Position numbers and translations under genes: made by a program. Shown here piece by piece: positions 60,689 to 64,000 of a stretch of DNA of 64,000 bases. The notes under the pieces were generated by a model. That model was not told the origin of the DNA and did no database searches. It worked only from the letters and a program-made list of their open reading frames with translations. Source of the DNA: Bradyrhizobium erythrophlei. GTDB taxonomy: Bacteria; Pseudomonadota; Alphaproteobacteria; Rhizobiales; Xanthobacteraceae. The stretch covers positions 4,402,001 through 4,466,000 of the forward strand of contig NZ_LT670817.1 of the NCBI RefSeq assembly GCF_900129425.1. Direction: 5' to 3'. Numbering within the stretch: position 1 is the stretch's first letter; each line of letters opens with the position of its first letter.

Positions 60689-61822
60689 TTAGCGCGGCGC
60701 GATATCACCCTTCGCCCATTCGGCGCGCGTTCGGTCGCGAAAGCTTTCGAAGGTTCCCGCTGAAATCGCCTCCCTGATGTCGTGCATCAGGCGCTGGTAA
60801 TAGGCGATGTTGATTTCCGACAGCAGCATCGCCCCCAGCGTCTCGCCCGACTTCACGAGGTGGTGAAGGTAGGCGCGTGCGCAATCGCGTGTGGACGGCC
60901 ACAGGCTCTCGTCATCGAGCGGCCGCGGATCGTTGGCGTGGCGGGCGTTGCGCAGGTTGATCTGGCCAAAGCGGGTGAACGCCACCCCGTGACGGCCGTT
61001 GCGGGTCGGCATCACGCAGTCGAACATGTCGACGCCGCGCGCGACTGCTTCCAGAATGTCCTCGGGCGTGCCGACGCCCATCAAATATCTCGGCCGATCC
61101 TGCGGCAGGATCGGCGCCACCTCGTCGATCATCGCCAGCATCACCGATTGCGGCTCGCCGACCGCGAGGCCCCCGATCGCGTAGCCGTGAAAACCGATCT
61201 CGACCAGGCCGCGCGCGCTGACCTGGCGGAGTTCGGCGATGTCGCCGCCCTGCGCGATGCCGAACAGCATGTATCCGGCGGGCGCGGTCTCGAACGCGCG
61301 CTTGCTGCGTTCGGCCCAGCGCAGGGAAAGTTGCATCGCCCGCTCGATATCGTTCCGCTCCGCCGGCAGCCGCACGCATTCATCGAGCTGCATGGCGATA
61401 TCGGAACCAAGCAGCCGCTGCACCTCGATCGCCCGTTCAGGCGACAGCTCGACGCTGAGGCCGTCGATGTGCGAACGAAACGTCACCGCGCGCTCGCCGA
61501 CCTTGCGCAGCTGCGCCAGCGACATCACCTGGAAGCCTCCGGAGTCGGTCAGCATCGGGCCGTTCCAGCCGGTAAAGGTCTGCAAGCCCCCGAGGGCGGC
61601 GATGCGCTCGGCCCCCGGCCGCAGCATCAGATGATAGGTGTTGCCGAGCACGATATCGCTGCGGGCATCGCGCACCTCGCGCCAATGCATGCCTTTCATG
61701 GCGCCTGAAGTGCCGACCGGCATGAAGGCAGGCGTTCGCACCACGCCGTGTGGCGTCGTCAGTTGCCCTGCGCGCGCCTTGCCGTCGGTTGCGAGCAATT
61801 CAAAATGATTGGCTGATGTCAT
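60689..61822 (-). CDS. tgt: Queuine tRNA-ribosyltransferase
   Basis: A 377-residue enzyme that exchanges guanine for preQ1 at position 34 of certain tRNAs. The general-acid Asp lies in LTDSGGFQVMSLAQLRKVGE and the nucleophile Asp in MFDCVMPTRNGRHG. The expected zinc site CxCxxC...H is altered: at the position of the Escherichia coli CDCYTC the sequence reads SLWPST before RDCARAYLHHL, leaving only the His. Its ATG overlaps the queA stop (ATGA). Confidence 0.93.
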   Translation of the reverse strand: MTSANHFELLATDGKARAGQLTTPHGVVRTPAFMPVGTSGAMKGMHWREVRDARSDIVLGNTYHLMLRPGAERIAALGGLQTFTGWNGPMLTDSGGFQVMSLAQLRKVGERAVTFRSHIDGLSVELSPERAIEVQRLLGSDIAMQLDECVRLPAERNDIERAMQLSLRWAERSKRAFETAPAGYMLFGIAQGGDIAELRQVSARGLVEIGFHGYAIGGLAVGEPQSVMLAMIDEVAPILPQDRPRYLMGVGTPEDILEAVARGVDMFDCVMPTRNGRHGVAFTRFGQINLRNARHANDPRPLDDESLWPSTRDCARAYLHHLVKSGETLGAMLLSEINIAYYQRLMHDIREAISAGTFESFRDRTRAEWAKGDIAPR

Positions 61823-62901
61823 CCGGTGGACTTATCACGAAACAGCAGGCAGGCGTCGCCATAGGAATAGAACCGGTAGCCGCTCTCGATGGCGTGGGCA
61901 TAGGCGCGTTGCATGGTGTCGAGACCGCTGAAGGCCGATACCAGCATGAACAGCGTCGAGCGCGGCAGGTGAAAATTGGTCAGGAAAATATCGACCGCGC
62001 GAAAACGATAGCCCGGCGTGATGAAGATCGCGGTCTCCCCGGCGAACGGCTCGATCGTGCCGTCCTCCGCCGTGGCGCTTTCCAGAAGCCGCAGCGAGGT
62101 GCTGCCGACCGCGACGATGCGCCCGCCCGCGGCCCGTGCGGCATTCAGCGCGTCGGCGGTATCGCGGCTGATGGCCCCCCATTCGGAATGCATCCTGTGT
62201 CCGGCGGTGTCCTCAACCTTGACCGGCAGGAAGGTCCCTGCCCCGACATGCAGCGTTACCCTGTGAATCCCGATCCCGCGCGCGTGCAACGCCGCTTCCA
62301 GCATCGGCGTAAAATGCAATCCCGCGGTCGGGGCCGCGACGGCGCCGTCGTTGGCGGCGAACATGGTCTGGTAGTCGGCGGCATCGCGCGCGTCGGTCAC
62401 GCGTTTGGAGGCGATGTATGGCGGCAGCGGAGGACTGCCGAGATCGGCGATCGCCTGATCCAGCGCCGGCCCGTGAAATGAAAATGACAGCGTGATCTCG
62501 CCGTCGTCGCCCTTGTGCTCGACCTCTGCATCGAGATGGCCGAGCAGACAGACCCTGCCCTCATTGCCGAACCGAACCACGTCGCCCTGCGACAGCTTCT
62601 TTGCCGGCCTGACCAGCGCCTGCCAGCGCGAGCCATCGAGCCGCTTGATCAGCGTCGCCTCGATCTTCGGTTCGGTATCGCGGCCGATGCGGCGGCCCTT
62701 GAGCTGGGCTGCGATCACCCTGGTATCGTTCACCACCAGCTGATCGCCGGGCTCGAGCCATTGCGGCAGATCAACCACCACGCGGTCGCGCAAGACCGCA
62801 TCGGGCTGCACGATCAGCATCCGCGCGGCATCGCGCGGGCTCGCCGGGCGCAGCGCGATGCTGGCGGCGGGAAGTTCGAAGTCGAACAGGTCGGTGCGCA
62901 T
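61819..62901 (-). CDS. queA: S-adenosylmethionine:tRNA ribosyltransferase-isomerase
   Basis: A 360-residue enzyme that converts preQ1 in tRNA to epoxyqueuosine, using the ribosyl part of S-adenosylmethionine. Diagnostic stretches are DLFDFELPAASIALRPASPR, GDQLVVNDTRVIAAQLKGRR, VAAPTAGLHFTPMLEAAL and LPRSTLFMLVSAFSG. Length is normal. It is the upstream partner of tgt. Confidence 0.95.
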   Translation of the reverse strand: MRTDLFDFELPAASIALRPASPRDAARMLIVQPDAVLRDRVVVDLPQWLEPGDQLVVNDTRVIAAQLKGRRIGRDTEPKIEATLIKRLDGSRWQALVRPAKKLSQGDVVRFGNEGRVCLLGHLDAEVEHKGDDGEITLSFSFHGPALDQAIADLGSPPLPPYIASKRVTDARDAADYQTMFAANDGAVAAPTAGLHFTPMLEAALHARGIGIHRVTLHVGAGTFLPVKVEDTAGHRMHSEWGAISRDTADALNAARAAGGRIVAVGSTSLRLLESATAEDGTIEPFAGETAIFITPGYRFRAVDIFLTNFHLPRSTLFMLVSAFSGLDTMQRAYAHAIESGYRFYSYGDACLLFRDKSTG

Positions 62902-62932
62902 GGCGCAATGCGCTCCAGCATTGTCTCAACAC

Positions 62933-63009
62933 GTCATTCCGGGGCGCGCACTAGCGCGAACCCGGAATCTCGAGATTCCGGGTTCATGCTTCGCATGCCC
63001 CGGAATGAC
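62933..63009. repeat. GC-rich palindromic intergenic repeat
   Basis: GTCATTCCGGGGC ... GCCCCGGAATGAC at the ends, with an inner hairpin AACCCGGAATCTCGAGATTC then CGGGTT. This is the type of palindromic element scattered between genes in Bradyrhizobium and relatives. In the RNA it would fold into a long stem between queA and the cyclophilin gene. Confidence 0.85.
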
Positions 63010-63017
63010 CGAATGCT

Positions 63018-63482
63018 TCAGGCCGCGTCGGCGGCCATATGCGCCTTGATGATCTTGTCCGGGTCCTTCACCGGCTCGCCGCGCTTGATCTTGTCGACGT
63101 TCTCCATGCCTTCGGTCACCTTGCCCCACACCGTGTACTGGTTGTTGAGGAAGGACGCATCGTCGAAGCAGATGAAGAACTGGCTGTCGCCGGAATCCGG
63201 GCTGGCCGCGCGCGCCATCGAGGTGGTGCCGCGGACATGCGGTTCCTTGTTGAACTCGGCCTTGAGCTTCTTGCCGGAGCCGCCGGTGCCGGTGCCCTGC
63301 GGGCACCCGGTCTGCGCCATGAAGCCCTCGATCACGCGATGGAACACGATGCCGTCATAAAATCCCTCGCGCACCAGTTCCTTGATCCGCGCGACGTGGC
63401 CGGGGGCAAGATCGGGGCGCATCTCGATGGTGACGGGTCCCTGGGTGGTTTCGAGGATCAAAGTGTTTTCGGTATCAGCCAT
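63018..63482 (-). CDS. Cyclophilin-type peptidyl-prolyl isomerase
   Basis: A 154-residue cytoplasmic cyclophilin without a signal peptide. The active-site motif is YDGIVFHRVIEGFMAQTGCP and DSGDSQFFICFDDASFLNNQ follows. It speeds proline isomerisation during folding. The start overlaps the end of the next upstream gene by 25 bases. A second cyclophilin lies upstream at the window edge. Confidence 0.93.
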   Translation of the reverse strand: MADTENTLILETTQGPVTIEMRPDLAPGHVARIKELVREGFYDGIVFHRVIEGFMAQTGCPQGTGTGGSGKKLKAEFNKEPHVRGTTSMARAASPDSGDSQFFICFDDASFLNNQYTVWGKVTEGMENVDKIKRGEPVKDPDKIIKAHMAADAA

Positions 63483-63892
63483 GCTCTTTTCTCTACAGGT
63501 TGGGGTGGAGGTTTCCGATTGTGAAATTGGATGGCGAACGGCCGGCCGGCGATGGCGCCGGCCATCCCTTCGGTAAATGGCATCGGCGTGCAGCGTTGCA
63601 ACGCCTCCATCACGGCAACGCGGTACTCCAACCGGTCGTTGTCGGTAGCCTGTTCCGATTCATAGGTGATCCTCGGGTGGCCAAGAATCTGCCCGGCGCG
63701 GTTGAAACTCACGATCACCGTGATGTCGATCGGGTTGGCGCGCGATGCCGGCGGCGGTTTCCAGCAGGTCCTCAGCTTCGCAAACACGTCGCGGATGTTA
63801 TCGACCTGCGCCGGTTGGGCCTGCACGCACGTCGATGACATCAGCAGCAGCGCCGCTGCCATTCCTGTCCACGATTTGCGATCCGCCGCCAC
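63458..63892 (-). CDS. Secreted hypothetical protein between two cyclophilins
   Basis: A 144-residue protein with a signal peptide (TGMAAALLLMSSTCVQAQ) and a domain DIRDVFAKLRTCWKPPPASR-type: IDITVIVSFNRAGQILGHPR through MEALQRCTPMPFTEGMAGAI. This resembles the TonB/TolA C-terminal fold of small periplasmic proteins. GTG start. Cotranscribed with the cyclophilins. Confidence 0.7.
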   Translation of the reverse strand: MAADRKSWTGMAAALLLMSSTCVQAQPAQVDNIRDVFAKLRTCWKPPPASRANPIDITVIVSFNRAGQILGHPRITYESEQATDNDRLEYRVAVMEALQRCTPMPFTEGMAGAIAGRPFAIQFHNRKPPPQPVEKRAWLIPKTL

Positions 63893-63898
63893 GGCGGC

Positions 63899-64000
63899 TT
63901 ATTTGATGTCGGATGCGACTTGCACCTTCACCATCTTGTCGGGGTCGACGACCGGCTCGCCGCGCTTGATCTTATCGACCACGTCCATGCCCGACACGAC
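63899..64000 (-). CDS. Second cyclophilin, 3' end only
   Basis: The last 33 residues of a cyclophilin, VVSGMDVVDKIKRGEPVVDP then DKMVKVQVASDIK, run off the window edge. They align with the end of the cyclophilin at 63018. Relatives in this position often carry a signal peptide; that part is not visible here. Confidence 0.85.
   Translation of the reverse strand, partial: VVSGMDVVDKIKRGEPVVDPDKMVKVQVASDIK

Noticed and set aside
60782..61708. 308-codon plus-strand frame antisense to tgt
   Set aside because: Shadow of a conserved gene; no start context.
1..64000. CRISPR array
   Set aside because: No regularly spa­ced repeat of 20-40 bases was seen; the Cas2-like fold at 49426 has no array or cas genes near it.
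1..64000. tRNA or rRNA genes
   Set aside because: No stretch with tRNA T-loop and anticodon patterns or rRNA signatures was noticed on either strand, including next to the 49-bp repeats that might have marked an attachment site.

Overview
The window reads as chromosomal DNA of an alphaproteobacterium, almost certainly Bradyrhizobium or a close relative in the same family. Three things point that way. The right-hand housekeeping genes (tgt, queA, tandem cyclophilins, cysK, a caspase-like/peptidoglycan-binding protein, an EamA transporter) have Bradyrhizobium-type sequences. A dense set of tiny secreted, zinc-ribbon and hydrophilic proteins is typical of that genus. A GC-rich palindromic repeat of the kind scattered through these genomes lies between queA and a cyclophilin gene. 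These assignments come from reading translations and recalled family motifs; no database search was possible.

Layout. About 1-15.7 kb is a loosely packed accessory region: an O-antigen ligase-like membrane protein, an HWE histidine kinase, a PPC/DUF296 protein with a DJ-1/PfpI protein, a lone response regulator, an alpha/beta hydrolase, a YihY/BrkB membrane protein and an L,D-transpeptidase, mixed with small proteins and shards of dead genes (HNH, a frameshifted Crp/Fnr regulator, a FMN reductase, a chemotaxis receptor, PolX, a lytic transglycosylase). About 16-24 kb holds a ribbon-helix-helix regulator/PHB-depolymerase-type esterase operon with a striking operator-like palindrome, a manganese catalase-DUF892 fusion and an intact IS1182-family element. 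About 24-30 kb has an SSS-like transporter, a lipase-like gene with a decayed tandem copy, an SGNH hydrolase and a NYN/LabA protein that seems to have lost catalytic acids.

About 30.7-35.6 kb looks like one regulatory unit: a divergent GntR/UTRA regulator with a perfect inverted-repeat operator facing a diiron oxygenase-like gene, a small protein, a gamma-glutamyltransferase and a tripartite-transporter (TctC/Bug) binding protein. About 36-50 kb is again accessory: a Tat-exported Hint-domain protein, two more esterases, a PQQ-type sugar dehydrogenase fused to cytochrome c, a secreted cupin, many microproteins, dispersed repeats and a three-module protein ending in a SinR/Cas2-like domain. From about 50.2 kb the gene density rises and the sequence becomes conserved core: MFS transporter, formyltransferase, RidA, EamA, caspase/peptidoglycan-binding protein, cysK with an orphan BrnA antitoxin, and the queuosine genes tgt-queA followed by two cyclophilins.

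The most unusual signals are: two secreted small proteins that end in the same ICRGC pentapeptide; the SinR-fusion protein and its separate N-terminal paralog; at least eight tiny zinc-ribbon proteins with shattered copies elsewhere; three operator-like palindromes placed just upstream of genes; a tRNA-guanine transglycosylase lacking its three zinc cysteines; and a trail of gene fragments marking a long history of insertion and decay. No tRNA, rRNA, CRISPR array or recognisable complete defence system was seen.
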